A stretch of 64,000 bases of DNA, taken from the NCBI RefSeq assembly GCF_008642335.1, contig NZ_CP029191.1:5518001-5582000 (forward strand). Direction: 5' to 3'. Of the stretch, positions 26,905 to 38,205 are shown piece after piece. Source of the stretch: Streptomyces venezuelae. GTDB lineage: Bacteria; Actinomycetota; Actinomycetes; Streptomycetales; Streptomycetaceae. Position 1 is the stretch's first letter, and every line of letters starts with the position of its first letter. A program made the position numbers and the translations under genes. Under the pieces are notes generated by a model that was not told the origin of the DNA, made no database searches, and saw only the letters and a list, made by a program, of their open reading frames with translations.

Positions 26905-27725
26905 CAGCGCACGGAGCTAGCCGCGAGGCCCTGGCCGCCGCGCGCGAGCGCCTCGACGCGCTGACGGACAGCACCTCGGTCGACCCGAAGCAGCTCGCCG
27001 ACGAGCTCGCCGCGGTCACCGCGCTGTTCAGCCGCGAGGTCTCGCTGCGTCGGGTCCTGACCGACCCGGCGCAGTCCGGCGAGGCCAAGGCCGAGCTCGC
27101 GGGACGCCTGCTCTCCGGACAGGTGGGCGGCGAGACCGCCGACCTGGTGGCCGGCATGGTGCGCTCACGCTGGTCGCAGTCGCGTGACCTGGTGGACGCC
27201 CTCGAGGAGCTCGCCGACCTCGCCGACCTGACCGGTGCGCAGAAGACCGGCGGCCTGGACAACGTCGAGGACGAGCTCTTCCGGTTCAGCCGGATCGTCT
27301 CGTCCAACACCGCGCTGCGTGCCGCGCTGACCGACCGCGCCGCGAGCGGCACGGCCAAGAGCGAGCTGCTGCGCAGCCTGCTCGGCGGCCGCGCCGAGGT
27401 CGTCACGGAGCGTCTCGTCGAGCGCCTCGTGACCGCGCCGCGTGGACGTAGCCTGGAAGAGGGCATCGAGTCCCTCTCCAAGCTGGCCGCCGACCGCCGC
27501 AACCGGATGGTCGCCGTCGTCACTTCCGCCGTTCCGCTCTCGGACCGGCAGAAGGAGCGTCTCGGCGCCGCCCTGGCCAAGGTGTACGGACGCCCGATGC
27601 ACCTGAACCTCGACGTGGACCCCGCGGTCCTCGGCGGGATCACGGTCCAGGTGGGCGACGAGGTCATCAACGGCTCCATCGCGGACCGCATCGAGGAAGT
27701 CGGCCGCCGCGTGGCCGGCCAGTAA
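26901..27725 (+). CDS. atpH: ATP synthase subunit delta
   Basis: The 274-residue protein is the stator subunit that links the peripheral stalk to the alpha-beta crown. It is about 90 residues longer than the E. coli subunit, as is normal in Actinobacteria. The conserved C-terminal region has VTSAVPLSDRQKERL and a GGITVQVGDEVINGSI motif. It overlaps atpF by four bases. Confidence 0.95.
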   Translation: MTAHGASREALAAARERLDALTDSTSVDPKQLADELAAVTALFSREVSLRRVLTDPAQSGEAKAELAGRLLSGQVGGETADLVAGMVRSRWSQSRDLVDALEELADLADLTGAQKTGGLDNVEDELFRFSRIVSSNTALRAALTDRAASGTAKSELLRSLLGGRAEVVTERLVERLVTAPRGRSLEEGIESLSKLAADRRNRMVAVVTSAVPLSDRQKERLGAALAKVYGRPMHLNLDVDPAVLGGITVQVGDEVINGSIADRIEEVGRRVAGQ

Positions 27726-27743
27726 AGCAACAAAGCACGACCT

Positions 27744-27790
27744 ACGGCCCTAGTTGGGCCGTGCAGAGGATTCCTGGGGGCTGACCCCAG
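27744..27790 (+). other. Two small hairpins between atpH and atpA
   Basis: ACGGCCC (27744-27750) pairs with GGGCCGT (27756-27762), and CTGGGG (27774-27779) pairs with CCCCAG (27785-27790). They fill much of the 112-base gap, and no T-run follows. They may set mRNA processing or the higher yield of the alpha subunit. Confidence 0.5.
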
Positions 27791-27837
27791 ACCCCCCAAG
27801 AAAACTTCGGGCCCAACAAGGAGAGCAGGGAACCCAG

Positions 27838-29427
27838 ATGGCGGAGCTCACGATCCGGCCGGAGGAGATCCGGGACGCGCTGGAGAACTTTGTCCAGGCG
27901 TACAAGCCGGACGCGGCCTCGCGCGAGGAGGTCGGTACGGTCACCCTTGCCGGCGACGGCATCGCGAAGGTCGAGGGCCTGCCCTCGGCCATGGCCAACG
28001 AGCTGCTGAAGTTCGAGGACGGGACCCTCGGTCTCGCGCTGAACCTGGAAGAGCGCGAGATCGGTTCGATCGTCCTCGGTGAGTTCAGCGGTATCGAGGA
28101 AGGCCAGTCGGTCACCCGTACCGGCGAGGTGCTGTCGGTCGCCGTGGGCGAGGGCTACCTCGGCCGCGTCGTCGACCCGCTCGGCAACCCGATCGACGGC
28201 CTCGGCGAGATCGAGACCAGCGGACGTCGTGCCCTTGAGCTGCAGGCCCCCACGGTCATGCAGCGCAAGTCGGTGCACGAGCCGATGGAGACCGGCTACA
28301 AGGCCGTCGACGCGATGACCCCGATCGGCCGTGGCCAGCGTCAGCTGATCATCGGTGACCGCCAGACGGGCAAGACCGCCCTGGCCGTCGACACGATCAT
28401 CAACCAGCGCGACAACTGGCGCACGGGCGACGTGAACAAGCAGGTGCGCTGCATCTACGTCGCCATCGGTCAGAAGGGCTCCACCATCGCCTCCGTGCGC
28501 GGTGCCCTCGAAGAGGCCGGCGCGCTGGAGTACACGACCATCGTCGCCGCCCCGGCGTCCGACCCGGCGGGCTTCAAGTACCTGGCGCCCTACACCGGCT
28601 CGGCCATCGGCCAGCAGTGGATGTACGAGGGCAAGCACGTCCTCATCATCTTCGACGACCTCTCGAAGCAGGCCGACGCCTACCGCGCCGTGTCCCTGCT
28701 GCTCCGCCGCCCGCCGGGGCGCGAGGCCTACCCGGGTGACGTCTTCTACGTCCACTCGCGTCTGCTCGAGCGCTGCGCGAAGCTCTCGGACGAGCTGGGC
28801 AAGGGCTCGATGACCGGTCTGCCGATCGTCGAGACCAAGGCGAACGACGTGTCGGCGTTCATCCCGACCAACGTCATCTCCATCACCGACGGCCAGTGCT
28901 TCCTGGAGTCGGACCTCTTCAACGCCGGTCAGCGCCCCGCGCTGAACGTCGGTATCTCCGTCTCCCGTGTCGGTGGTTCCGCCCAGCACAAGGCGATGAA
29001 GCAGGTCTCCGGCCGTCTCCGCGTGGACCTCGCCCAGTTCCGTGAGCTGGAGGCGTTCGCCGCCTTCGGTTCCGACCTGGACGCCGCGTCGAAGGCCCAG
29101 CTCGAGCGCGGCCAGCGCATGGTCGAGCTGCTCAAGCAGCCGCAGTACGAGCCGATGGCGACCGAGAACCAGGTCGTGTCCGTGTGGGCCGGTACCACCG
29201 GTCGCATGGACGACGTGCCGGTCGTCGACATCCGCCGCTTCGAGAGCGAGCTCCTCTCGTACCTGCACCAGAGCGAGAAGGGCCTCATGACCTCCATCAA
29301 GGAGGGCGGCAAGATGTCGGACGACACCCTGCAGGCCGTCGGCGACGCCATCGAGAAGTTCAAGAAGCAGTTCAAGACTTCGGACGGCAAGCTTCTCGGC
29401 GACGACGCCCCCGCCGCTGCCAAGTGA
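27838..29427 (+). CDS. atpA: ATP synthase subunit alpha
   Basis: The 529-residue protein is the regulatory nucleotide-binding subunit of F1. It has the N-terminal beta-barrel, a Walker A loop in [13 protein letters not shown] near residue 175, and a P-loop ATPase core ending in the helical C-terminal domain. The ATG at 27838 is preceded by AAGGAGAGCAGGG. Three copies alternate with beta in the catalytic hexamer. Confidence 0.97.
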   Translation: MAELTIRPEEIRDALENFVQAYKPDAASREEVGTVTLAGDGIAKVEGLPSAMANELLKFEDGTLGLALNLEEREIGSIVLGEFSGIEEGQSVTRTGEVLSVAVGEGYLGRVVDPLGNPIDGLGEIETSGRRALELQAPTVMQRKSVHEPMETGYKAVDAMTPIGRGQRQLIIGDRQTGKTALAVDTIINQRDNWRTGDVNKQVRCIYVAIGQKGSTIASVRGALEEAGALEYTTIVAAPASDPAGFKYLAPYTGSAIGQQWMYEGKHVLIIFDDLSKQADAYRAVSLLLRRPPGREAYPGDVFYVHSRLLERCAKLSDELGKGSMTGLPIVETKANDVSAFIPTNVISITDGQCFLESDLFNAGQRPALNVGISVSRVGGSAQHKAMKQVSGRLRVDLAQFRELEAFAAFGSDLDAASKAQLERGQRMVELLKQPQYEPMATENQVVSVWAGTTGRMDDVPVVDIRRFESELLSYLHQSEKGLMTSIKEGGKMSDDTLQAVGDAIEKFKKQFKTSDGKLLGDDAPAAAK

Positions 29428-29448
29428 CGTAAGGAAGGGACCTGACTC

Positions 29449-31811
<2,363 letters not shown>

Positions 31812-31830
31812 GCTCGGTAGCTCGATCCGG

Positions 31831-31875
31831 AGAGGGGCGGGGGCACCCCGCGCAGGGGCCGTGTCCCGCCCCTCT
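31831..31875 (+). other. Hairpin between atpD and atpC
   Basis: AGAGGGGCGGG (31831-31841) pairs exactly with CCCGCCCCTCT (31865-31875), and TTCGT follows. It lies 20 bases after the atpD stop and could partly stop transcription, lowering the amount of epsilon made, or protect the upstream mRNA. Confidence 0.55.
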
Positions 31876-31943
31876 TCGTACGCCCACTAGAATTTGACCC
31901 AACACCCGGCTGAACCGCCGGGTGGTGACCCGAGGAGCCACCC

Positions 31944-32318
31944 TTGGCTGCTGAGCTGCATGTCGAGCTGGTCGCAGCGGACCGCAGTGTCTGGTCCGGT
32001 GAGGCCACCCTGGTCGTCGCGCGCACCACGTCCGGCGACATCGGCGTCATGCCCGGTCACCAGCCGCTGCTCGGTGTGCTGGAATCGGGCCCGGTGACCA
32101 TTCGTACGAGTGACGGCGGCACGGTCGTGGCCGCTGTCCACGGAGGATTCATCTCCTTCGCGGACGACAAGCTGTCGCTGCTGGCCGAGATCGCGGAGCT
32201 GTCCGACGAGATCGACGTCCAGCGTGCGGAGCGGGCGCTGGAGCGCGCGAAGGGCGAGGCCGACGCCTCGGCCGAGCGTCGCGCCGACGTCCGACTGCGT
32301 GCGGTGGCGACGCGCTGA
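31944..32318 (+). CDS. atpC: ATP synthase subunit epsilon
   Basis: The 124-residue protein has the N-terminal beta-sandwich (GDIGVMPGHQPLLGVLESG) and a C-terminal helical pair that can brake rotation. It starts at TTG with CGAGGAG seven bases before it. The weak start codon and the upstream hairpin both point to reduced output compared with atpD. Confidence 0.95.
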   Translation: MAAELHVELVAADRSVWSGEATLVVARTTSGDIGVMPGHQPLLGVLESGPVTIRTSDGGTVVAAVHGGFISFADDKLSLLAEIAELSDEIDVQRAERALERAKGEADASAERRADVRLRAVATR

Positions 32319-32341
32319 CCCCAGCGCGCGGCGTAACGTGA

Positions 32342-32390
32342 CTCAGCCGCGGCCAGGTCCGGGAACATTCCGGACCGGGTCGCGGCTGAG
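32342..32390 (+). terminator. Hairpin at the end of the atp operon
   Basis: CTCAGCCGCG pairs with CGCGGCTGAG, and an inner TCCGG/CCGGA pairing stacks on it. It lies 24 bases after the atpC stop. No T-run follows, so it may act as an mRNA stabiliser or a weak terminator. The next gene is close and could be partly co-transcribed. Confidence 0.6.
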
Positions 32391-32462
32391 GCAATGCGGG
32401 TGCAATGTATTGGTCCGTTGTCGGCCCTTCGGCCGACGGTAGAGGCGAGGAGGTCGGTGCCG

Positions 32463-32912
32463 ATGATCCTCACTCTGCTCGTGTGCGGACTTGCTTTGAT
32501 CGTGCTGGTGTTGGTGGGGCTCTTCGTCTTCGGCCTCCGGCGCCGGCTCATCCAGCGCTCCGGCGGTACGTTCGACTGCAGTCTGCGGTGGAACGCCCCG
32601 GACAAGGGCGACACGTCCGGCAAGGGCTGGGGGTACGGGGTCGCCCGCTACAACGGTGACCGCGTCGAGTGGTTCCGCGTCTTCTCCTACGCTCCCCGGC
32701 CCCGCCGGGTCCTCGAGCGCTCCGCCATCGAGGTCGTGGACCGCCGCGCCCCGGACGGCGAGGAGGAGCTGGCCCTGCTCTCCGACGCGATCGTCCTCGG
32801 CTGCCTGCACCGCGGCACGCGCCTGGAACTGGCGATGAGCGAGGACGCCCTGACGGGTTTCCTGGCGTGGCTGGAGGCAGCACCGCCGGGCCAGAGAGTA
32901 AATGTGGCCTAG
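32463..32912 (+). CDS. DUF2550 family membrane-anchored protein
   Basis: The 149-residue protein has one N-terminal hydrophobic helix (about residues 2-24) followed by a basic stop-transfer and a compact soluble domain with FDCSLRW and YGVARYNGDRVEWFRVFS strands. It matches DUF2550, a family found just after atpC in many actinomycetes and with no known function. A GAGGAGG site precedes the ATG at 32463. Confidence 0.88.
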   Translation: MILTLLVCGLALIVLVLVGLFVFGLRRRLIQRSGGTFDCSLRWNAPDKGDTSGKGWGYGVARYNGDRVEWFRVFSYAPRPRRVLERSAIEVVDRRAPDGEEELALLSDAIVLGCLHRGTRLELAMSEDALTGFLAWLEAAPPGQRVNVA

Positions 32913-32932
32913 TACATCTCGTACGGCATGAA

Positions 32933-32973
32933 GAAGCCGGGAAGACAAGGGGCGTTCTTGTCTTCCCGGCTTC
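32933..32973. terminator. Bidirectional terminator between DUF2550 gene and chiC
   Basis: GAAGCCGGGAAGACAAG (32933-32949) and CTTGTCTTCCCGGCTTC (32957-32973) form a perfect 17-bp stem with a 7-base loop. It lies between two converging genes and can end transcription from both sides. Confidence 0.88.
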
Positions 32974-32995
32974 GTTCGTGGGACAGCCCCGAAGG

Positions 32996-34864
32996 CTACT
33001 TCAGGCCGTCATTGATAGCGCTGACCAACTCCCCGTTGGCCGTATCACCGCTGAACTCCCAGAAGAACGCACCGCCGAGCTTCTGGTCCTTCGCCCAGGC
33101 CATCTTGGACTTGACGGTCGCGGGCGTGTCGTAGGACCACCAGTTCGTGCCGCAGTGGGCATACGCCGTACCGGCGATCGTGCCGTTGGACGGGCAGGAG
33201 TTCTTGAGGATCTTGTAGTCCTCGATGCCCTGCTCGTACGCACCGGGAGCCGGCCCCGTCGCCGTGCCGCCCGGCTCCTTCTGTGTGACGCCGGTCCAGC
33301 CGCGGCCGTAGAAGCCGATGCCGAGCAGCAGCTTGGCCGACGGCACGCCCTTCGCCTTGAGCTTGGCGATCGCGTCCGCGGAGTTGAAGCCGTCCTGCGG
33401 TATGCCCGGGTAGGACGTGAGCGGGGAGTGCGGGGCCGTCGGGCCCTTCGCCGCCCATGCGCCGAAGAAGTCGTACGTCATCACGTTGTACCAGTCGGCG
33501 TACTGCGAGGCGCCGCCGTAGTCGGCCGCGTCGATCTTGCCGCCGTTGGAGCCGTCCGCGGTGATCGCGGCCGTGACGAGGTTCTTGGAACCGAACTCGT
33601 TGCGGAACGCCTGCATCATGTTCTTGAAGACGGCGGGACCGCTGGTGTCACAGGACAGACCGCAGGCGTTCGGGTACTCCCAGTCCAGGTCGATGCCGTC
33701 GAAGACGTCGGCCCAGCGCGGGTCCTCGACCAGGTCGTGACAGGACTTGGCGAAGGCCGCCGGGTTCTTCATGGCGTCGGTGAAGCCGCCGGACCAGGTC
33801 CAGCCGCCGAAGGACCAGAGGATCTTGATGTTCGGGTACTTGGCCTTGAGCTTGCGCAGCTGGTTGAAGTTGCCGCGCAGCGGCTGGTCCCACGTGTCGG
33901 CGACACCGTCCACCGACTGGTCGGCGGTGTACGCCTTGTCGATCGCCGCGTACGAGTCGCCCATGGTGCACTTGCCGCCCTGGACGTTGCCGAAGCTGTA
34001 GTTGATGTGCGTGATCTTGCCGGCCGAGCCGGAGGTCGCGATGTTCTTCGCGTGGTAGTTGCGCTGGTAGACGCCCCACTCGGTGAAGTAGCCGAGCTTG
34101 ACCTTGTCGCCGGGCTCGGGGTCGGGGCCGCCGCCACCGGTCGTGCGGACCTTGACGGCGTCGCTGGCCGGTCCCGTCTGGTCGGCGGTGTCACGGGCCT
34201 GGACGCTGTACGAGTAGTCCGTGCCGGCGGTCAGGCCGCTGTCGGTGTACGAGGTGCCGGTGACCGTGGCGACCTTCGCGCCGTCGCGCAGGACGTCGTA
34301 GTTCTTGACGCCCTTGTCGTCGGTCGCGGCCTTCCAGTCCAGCTTCACGCCGGTGTCGGTGATGCCGGACGCGGTCGGGGTGCCGGGGGCGCTCGGCGGG
34401 TTGTCGCCGGGGACGCTGCCGCCGTCGCAGCTGCCGCCGTTCAGGGTGCACTTGGAGGGGGCGCCGGGTCCGGTGCCGTTGAACCCGAAGGAGACCGAGG
34501 CGCCGGGGGCGAGCGTCCCGTTCCATCCGAGGTTCTTGGCGGTCCAGCGGGTGCCGGAGTTGGTGACGGTGGCGTCCCAGGCCGAGGTCACCTTGGTGTC
34601 CGAGGGGAAGTCCCACTGGACGTTCCAGGAGCTGAGCGTGGTGGTGCCGGTGTTCTTGATCGTCCACTTGCCCTCGAAGCCGTTGCCCCAGTCCTGGGTC
34701 TTGGCGTACGTGGCGGTGGCCTCGGGGGCGGCGTCGGGCGCCGCGTCGGCGGGGCCGCCGAGGGCGACGAGGGTGGCGAGAGGGAGGAACAGCGTCGTCA
34801 CTCCCGCCACGGCTTTGTGTCTGAATCTGACTCTCGGGCGTGTGCTGTTCGTCGTGAAGCGCAC
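32996..34864 (-). CDS. chiC: Secreted chitinase, CBM2-FnIII-GH18
   Basis: This secreted enzyme hydrolyses chitin. In the 622-residue form there is a signal peptide with a basic start and a hydrophobic core, cut after about residue 41 (ADA). It is followed by a family 2 carbohydrate-binding module (about 47-145), a fibronectin type III domain (about 163-250) and a GH18 barrel. The catalytic motif is DGIDLDWEYP with the acid Glu at about residue 396. The order and content match S. plicatus Chi63 and S. coelicolor ChiC. The GTG at 34864 is chosen since CGAGGAG lies just upstream. Upstream chitin-control repeats and the nearby two-component pair give its regulation. Confidence 0.93.
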   Translation of the reverse strand: MRFTTNSTRPRVRFRHKAVAGVTTLFLPLATLVALGGPADAAPDAAPEATATYAKTQDWGNGFEGKWTIKNTGTTTLSSWNVQWDFPSDTKVTSAWDATVTNSGTRWTAKNLGWNGTLAPGASVSFGFNGTGPGAPSKCTLNGGSCDGGSVPGDNPPSAPGTPTASGITDTGVKLDWKAATDDKGVKNYDVLRDGAKVATVTGTSYTDSGLTAGTDYSYSVQARDTADQTGPASDAVKVRTTGGGGPDPEPGDKVKLGYFTEWGVYQRNYHAKNIATSGSAGKITHINYSFGNVQGGKCTMGDSYAAIDKAYTADQSVDGVADTWDQPLRGNFNQLRKLKAKYPNIKILWSFGGWTWSGGFTDAMKNPAAFAKSCHDLVEDPRWADVFDGIDLDWEYPNACGLSCDTSGPAVFKNMMQAFRNEFGSKNLVTAAITADGSNGGKIDAADYGGASQYADWYNVMTYDFFGAWAAKGPTAPHSPLTSYPGIPQDGFNSADAIAKLKAKGVPSAKLLLGIGFYGRGWTGVTQKEPGGTATGPAPGAYEQGIEDYKILKNSCPSNGTIAGTAYAHCGTNWWSYDTPATVKSKMAWAKDQKLGGAFFWEFSGDTANGELVSAINDGLK

Positions 34865-34963
34865 GAGTGCTCCTCGGGTGAGTTCCGGGGCCGTTAGGGG
34901 CTTGGACCCTGCGCCGCCCGTGAGCACGTGGACACGTGGGGGAGTGCTCACCGCAGTGCGGCG

Positions 34964-35005
34964 AGAATAGAAAGGTCTGGACCATCGGTCAAGAGGTCTG
35001 AACCA
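34964..35005 (-). promoter_or_regulatory. chiC promoter with paired chitin-response direct repeats
   Basis: On the minus strand, TTGACC (34987-34992) and TATTCT (34964-34969) form -35 and -10 boxes with 17-base spacing. Two 12-bp direct repeats, TGGTTCAGACCT (34994-35005) and TGGTCCAGACCT (34973-34984), flank and overlap the -35 box. This arrangement is known from Streptomyces chitinase promoters, where it mediates chitin induction and glucose repression. Each repeat also resembles the DasR site TGGTCTAGACCA. Confidence 0.85.
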
Positions 35006-35044
35006 TTGGCCGGATCGCGACGGTCCGGTGCCCCCCGTTCCGCT

Positions 35045-35695
35045 TCAGACGCCCAACTCCTGCGCCAGTACGGCGGCTTGCACCCGGCTGCGCAGTTCCA
35101 GCTTGCCCAGCATCCGGCTGACGTGCGTCTTCACCGTTGCCTCCGCCATCGCCAGACGGGCCGCGATCTCCGCGTTCGACAGACCCTCACCGATGCAGGA
35201 GAGCACCTCGCGCTCGCGCCGCGTCAGGCTGTCCAGGATCGCGGGGTCCGGCGCGTTCTCGTCGCGTACGACCCTCCCGGGAGCGGCGAACTCGGCGATC
35301 AGCCGACGGGTGACGGCGGGCGCGATGAGGCCCTCGCCACGCGCGACCGTGCGGACACCCTCGATGAGATCCTTCGCCTCCGTGTTCTTCAGGAGGAACC
35401 CGGACGCGCCCGCCCGCAGCGCCCCGAACACGTACTCGTCGAGGTCGAAGGTGGTCAGGACGAGCACGTCCGCGAGCTGCTCGGCGACGACCTGCCGCGT
35501 CGCCGACACCCCGTCAAGGCGCGGCATCTGTACGTCCATCAGGACCAGGTCGGGACGGAGCTCGCGGGCGAGCGCGACGGCCTCCTCGCCGTCCGCCGCC
35601 TCGCCGACGACCTCGATGTCGGGCGCGCTGCGCAGGATCAGGACGAGTCCCGCGCGCACGGCCGACTGGTCCTCGGCGACCAGTACCCGGATCAT
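35045..35695 (-). CDS. chiR: NarL-family response regulator, ChiR-like
   Basis: The 216-residue protein has a receiver domain with Asp54 as phosphoacceptor (VLMDVQMP) and a C-terminal LuxR-type helix-turn-helix with LTRREREVLSCIGEGLSNAEIA. Its start overlaps the stop of the kinase gene upstream. In S. coelicolor the chiR/chiS pair next to chiC controls that gene, so this protein probably binds the chiC promoter. The name is given by analogy of location and not by direct test. Confidence 0.82.
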   Translation of the reverse strand: MIRVLVAEDQSAVRAGLVLILRSAPDIEVVGEAADGEEAVALARELRPDLVLMDVQMPRLDGVSATRQVVAEQLADVLVLTTFDLDEYVFGALRAGASGFLLKNTEAKDLIEGVRTVARGEGLIAPAVTRRLIAEFAAPGRVVRDENAPDPAILDSLTRREREVLSCIGEGLSNAEIAARLAMAEATVKTHVSRMLGKLELRSRVQAAVLAQELGV

Positions 35696-36882
35696 TCCTT
35701 GGCTCCTTCGTCGGCTGGGTCGACGGGCAGGGTCGCGAAGACGCTCCAGACCTTGCCGTCAGGGGTGCTCTCGGGGCCCGCTTCGAAGGTGCCGCCGAGC
35801 AGGTCGGTGCGCTCGCGCATGCCGACGAGGCCGGCACCGGAGCCGGGGGCGCGCGGCCCCGCGGGGTCCCCGTAGGGGGAGGTCACGCGGACGGTGAGGG
35901 CGCGCGGCTGCTGGGTGAGGGTCACGGTGACGAGGCCGGGGGAGGCGTGCTTCAGGGCGTTCGTCAGGGATTCCTGCACGATGCGGTAGGCGGCCAGCTC
36001 GACCGGAGCGGGCAGCTTCGCACCGTCCGCGGGGCGTGCGTCGTCGAGCGTGACGTCGAGTCCGTTGGTGCGGGCGCCCGCGACGAGGGCGGCGAGGCCG
36101 TCCAGGGTGGGTGCGGCCGCGGGTTCGAGGTCGCCGGTCTGGTCGCGCAGGATGCCGATGAGGCGGCGCATCTCGGCGAGGCCCTCGACGCTGTTCTCGC
36201 GGATGACGGCGAGGGCGTCCTGACTGGTCTTCGGGTCGTCGAGGGAGAGCGCGGCCGTCGAGTGGATGGCGATCGCCGAGAGGTGGTTGGCGACCATGTC
36301 GTGCAGCTCCCTGGCCATCCTGGCGCGCTCGGCGCCGACGGCCTGCACCCGGTCCATCTCGGCGAGCAGCGCGGTCTGCTCGGCCCGCAGCTTCGCCGCG
36401 GCGGTGGCTTCGCGGTGGTTGCGCACGAGAACTCCGGTGGCGGCGGGCGTAAAGGCCACGATGGCGGTCGCGACGCCGAGGAGGACGGCCTGCGGGTCCT
36501 GCCACCAGGCGAGGAAGGCCACGGTCATGGCCACCGTGATGACGCCCGACGTGATCGGGATGCGTCGCGCGGCGGCCGGGGTCCCGTACACGACGGCCGC
36601 GTACATGATGTCCGTGAACATCAGGATCGAGGCGAGGTTGCCCGCCGTGAACTGGTCGGCCACCAGCGCGAACGTGGCCATCACCAGGGCGAACTGAGGC
36701 TTGGTGCTGCGCAGCAGTTCGAGCCCCGCGAGGACGAAGAGGGGGACCAGCGCCCAGTGGTCGCCGAGCGGCCGGTCCGTCTGCGACTTCAGCCCGAGCG
36801 CCCACAGCGCCAGCCCGCAGAGCAGGCTGGCCGCGGCGATCTGTACGTCGACGCGTTGCGGGCGGGGCAGGGACGGGGCCAT
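35692..36882 (-). CDS. chiS: Sensor histidine kinase, ChiS-like (HisKA_3)
   Basis: The 396-residue protein has about five or six membrane helices in the first 150 residues with short loops and no large outer domain. They are followed by a HisKA_3 dimerisation helix with the phospho-His in ARMARELHDMVANHLSAIA, and an ATPase domain with the SGAGLVGMRERTDLLGG motif. The lack of an outer sensor domain suggests it detects a membrane or transported signal. The ATG at 36882 gives a start close to the first helix, though a TTG at 36897 is also open. The pair is coupled by an ATGA overlap. Confidence 0.82.
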   Translation of the reverse strand: MAPSLPRPQRVDVQIAAASLLCGLALWALGLKSQTDRPLGDHWALVPLFVLAGLELLRSTKPQFALVMATFALVADQFTAGNLASILMFTDIMYAAVVYGTPAAARRIPITSGVITVAMTVAFLAWWQDPQAVLLGVATAIVAFTPAATGVLVRNHREATAAAKLRAEQTALLAEMDRVQAVGAERARMARELHDMVANHLSAIAIHSTAALSLDDPKTSQDALAVIRENSVEGLAEMRRLIGILRDQTGDLEPAAAPTLDGLAALVAGARTNGLDVTLDDARPADGAKLPAPVELAAYRIVQESLTNALKHASPGLVTVTLTQQPRALTVRVTSPYGDPAGPRAPGSGAGLVGMRERTDLLGGTFEAGPESTPDGKVWSVFATLPVDPADEGAKE

Positions 36883-37048
36883 GCCCCCATCCAACACGGT
36901 GGACCGGGCATCCTGCCTGGTCCTGGGGGAGGAACCGGGCGCTACATCGAAGGATGCAGTCCCACTTCCTCACTGCCGACGATGATCCTCCGCGGACGGC
37001 GGGTGAGCCTTGAGGGGTGAACGGGGGAGCGAACGTGAGGAGAGCGCT

Positions 37049-37582
37049 GTGATCGTCGCGCTGATCATCATCTGCGAGGTCGGCTTCTGGGTCCTGCTGG
37101 CCGCCGGGCTCGCCACCCGCTATCTGCTGCGCATGCCGCGCCTCGGCATCGCGATCCTGCTGTGCGAACCGGTGCTCGAACTCGTGCTCCTCGTGGTGAC
37201 CGCGCTCGACCTGAAGAACGGCGCCGACCCCAGCTGGAAGCACGGCCTCGCGGCGCTGTACATCGGCTACACCGTGGGCCACGGCCACCGCACCGTGAAA
37301 TGGCTCGATGGCCACGCGGCACACCGCTTCAACGGCACGCCGGTGCCGCGCCCGCCGCGCTACGGCAAGGCCCGCGCCCTGCACGAGGCGAAGGTCTGGC
37401 TCGGCTCCGTCGTCGGCGCGGCCGTCGCGAGCGGGCTGCTGCTGCTCGCCATGTGGTACGTCGACGACCCCGACCGCACCACGTCGCTGCAGAGCTGGAT
37501 GTACACGGCGTGGCGCACGGCGGGCATCCACGGTCTGATCGCGCTCAGCTACACGCTTTTCCCGAAGAAGGCCCCGGCCTGA
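37049..37582 (+). CDS. Conserved integral membrane protein
   Basis: The 177-residue protein has four hydrophobic segments (about residues 3-24, 34-54, 120-142 and 155-170). Between the second and third is a loop rich in His, Arg and Pro, including HGHRTVKWLDGH. I recognise no named family. The GTG at 37049 follows GTGAGGAG, which decides the start over one 39 bases upstream. It is transcribed away from the chiSR pair and toward the adenosyltransferase gene. Confidence 0.7.
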   Translation: MIVALIIICEVGFWVLLAAGLATRYLLRMPRLGIAILLCEPVLELVLLVVTALDLKNGADPSWKHGLAALYIGYTVGHGHRTVKWLDGHAAHRFNGTPVPRPPRYGKARALHEAKVWLGSVVGAAVASGLLLLAMWYVDDPDRTTSLQSWMYTAWRTAGIHGLIALSYTLFPKKAPA

Positions 37583-37598
37583 GGGGCTGTGGGGAGCG

Positions 37599-38171
37599 CT
37601 ACCGCTCGCCGCCCGGCACCCACAGCACGTCCCCGACCGCCTTGTTCGCCGTACGGGCGAGGATGAACAGGAGGTCGGAGAGGCGGTTGAGGTAGGTCGC
37701 GGTCAGCGGGTTCATCGTGTCGCCGTGGGTCTCGAAGGCCGCCCACGTCGACCGTTCGGCGCGCCGCACCACGGTGCACGCCTGGTGCAGGAGCGCCGCG
37801 CCCGGCGTACCCCCCGGCAGGATGAAGCTGCGGAGCTTCTCCAGCTCCTCGAGGAAGCGGTCGCAGTCCGCCTCCAGCTTGTCGATGTAGGACTGCTCGA
37901 CGCGCAGCGGCGGGTACTTCGGGTCCTCCACGACCGGCGTGGAGAGGTCGGCGCCCACGTCGAAGAGGTCGTTCTGGACGCGTACGAGGACCTTCACCAC
38001 GTCCGCGTCGAGCTGACCGAGCGCGATCGCCGTCCCGATGGCCGCGTTGGCCTCGTTGGCGTCGGCGTACGCCGAGATCCGCGGATCGGTCTTGGCGGTG
38101 CGGCTCATGTCCCCGAGGGCCGTCGTGCCCTGGTCGCCGGTCCTGGTGTAGATGCGCGTCAGATTGACCAT
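37599..38171 (-). CDS. Cob(I)alamin adenosyltransferase, PduO type
   Basis: This enzyme attaches the adenosyl group to cobalamin to make coenzyme B12. The 190-residue helical-bundle protein has the N-terminal TRTGDQGTTALGD ATP-binding motif and the RRAERSTW motif of the PduO family. Adenosylcobalamin is the cofactor of methylmalonyl-CoA mutase, whose partner genes mce and meaB lie later in the window. Confidence 0.93.
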   Translation of the reverse strand: MVNLTRIYTRTGDQGTTALGDMSRTAKTDPRISAYADANEANAAIGTAIALGQLDADVVKVLVRVQNDLFDVGADLSTPVVEDPKYPPLRVEQSYIDKLEADCDRFLEELEKLRSFILPGGTPGAALLHQACTVVRRAERSTWAAFETHGDTMNPLTATYLNRLSDLLFILARTANKAVGDVLWVPGGER

Positions 38172-38205
38172 GCGGCCAGCCTAGGACCTCCGGCACACGC
38201 CCTGG

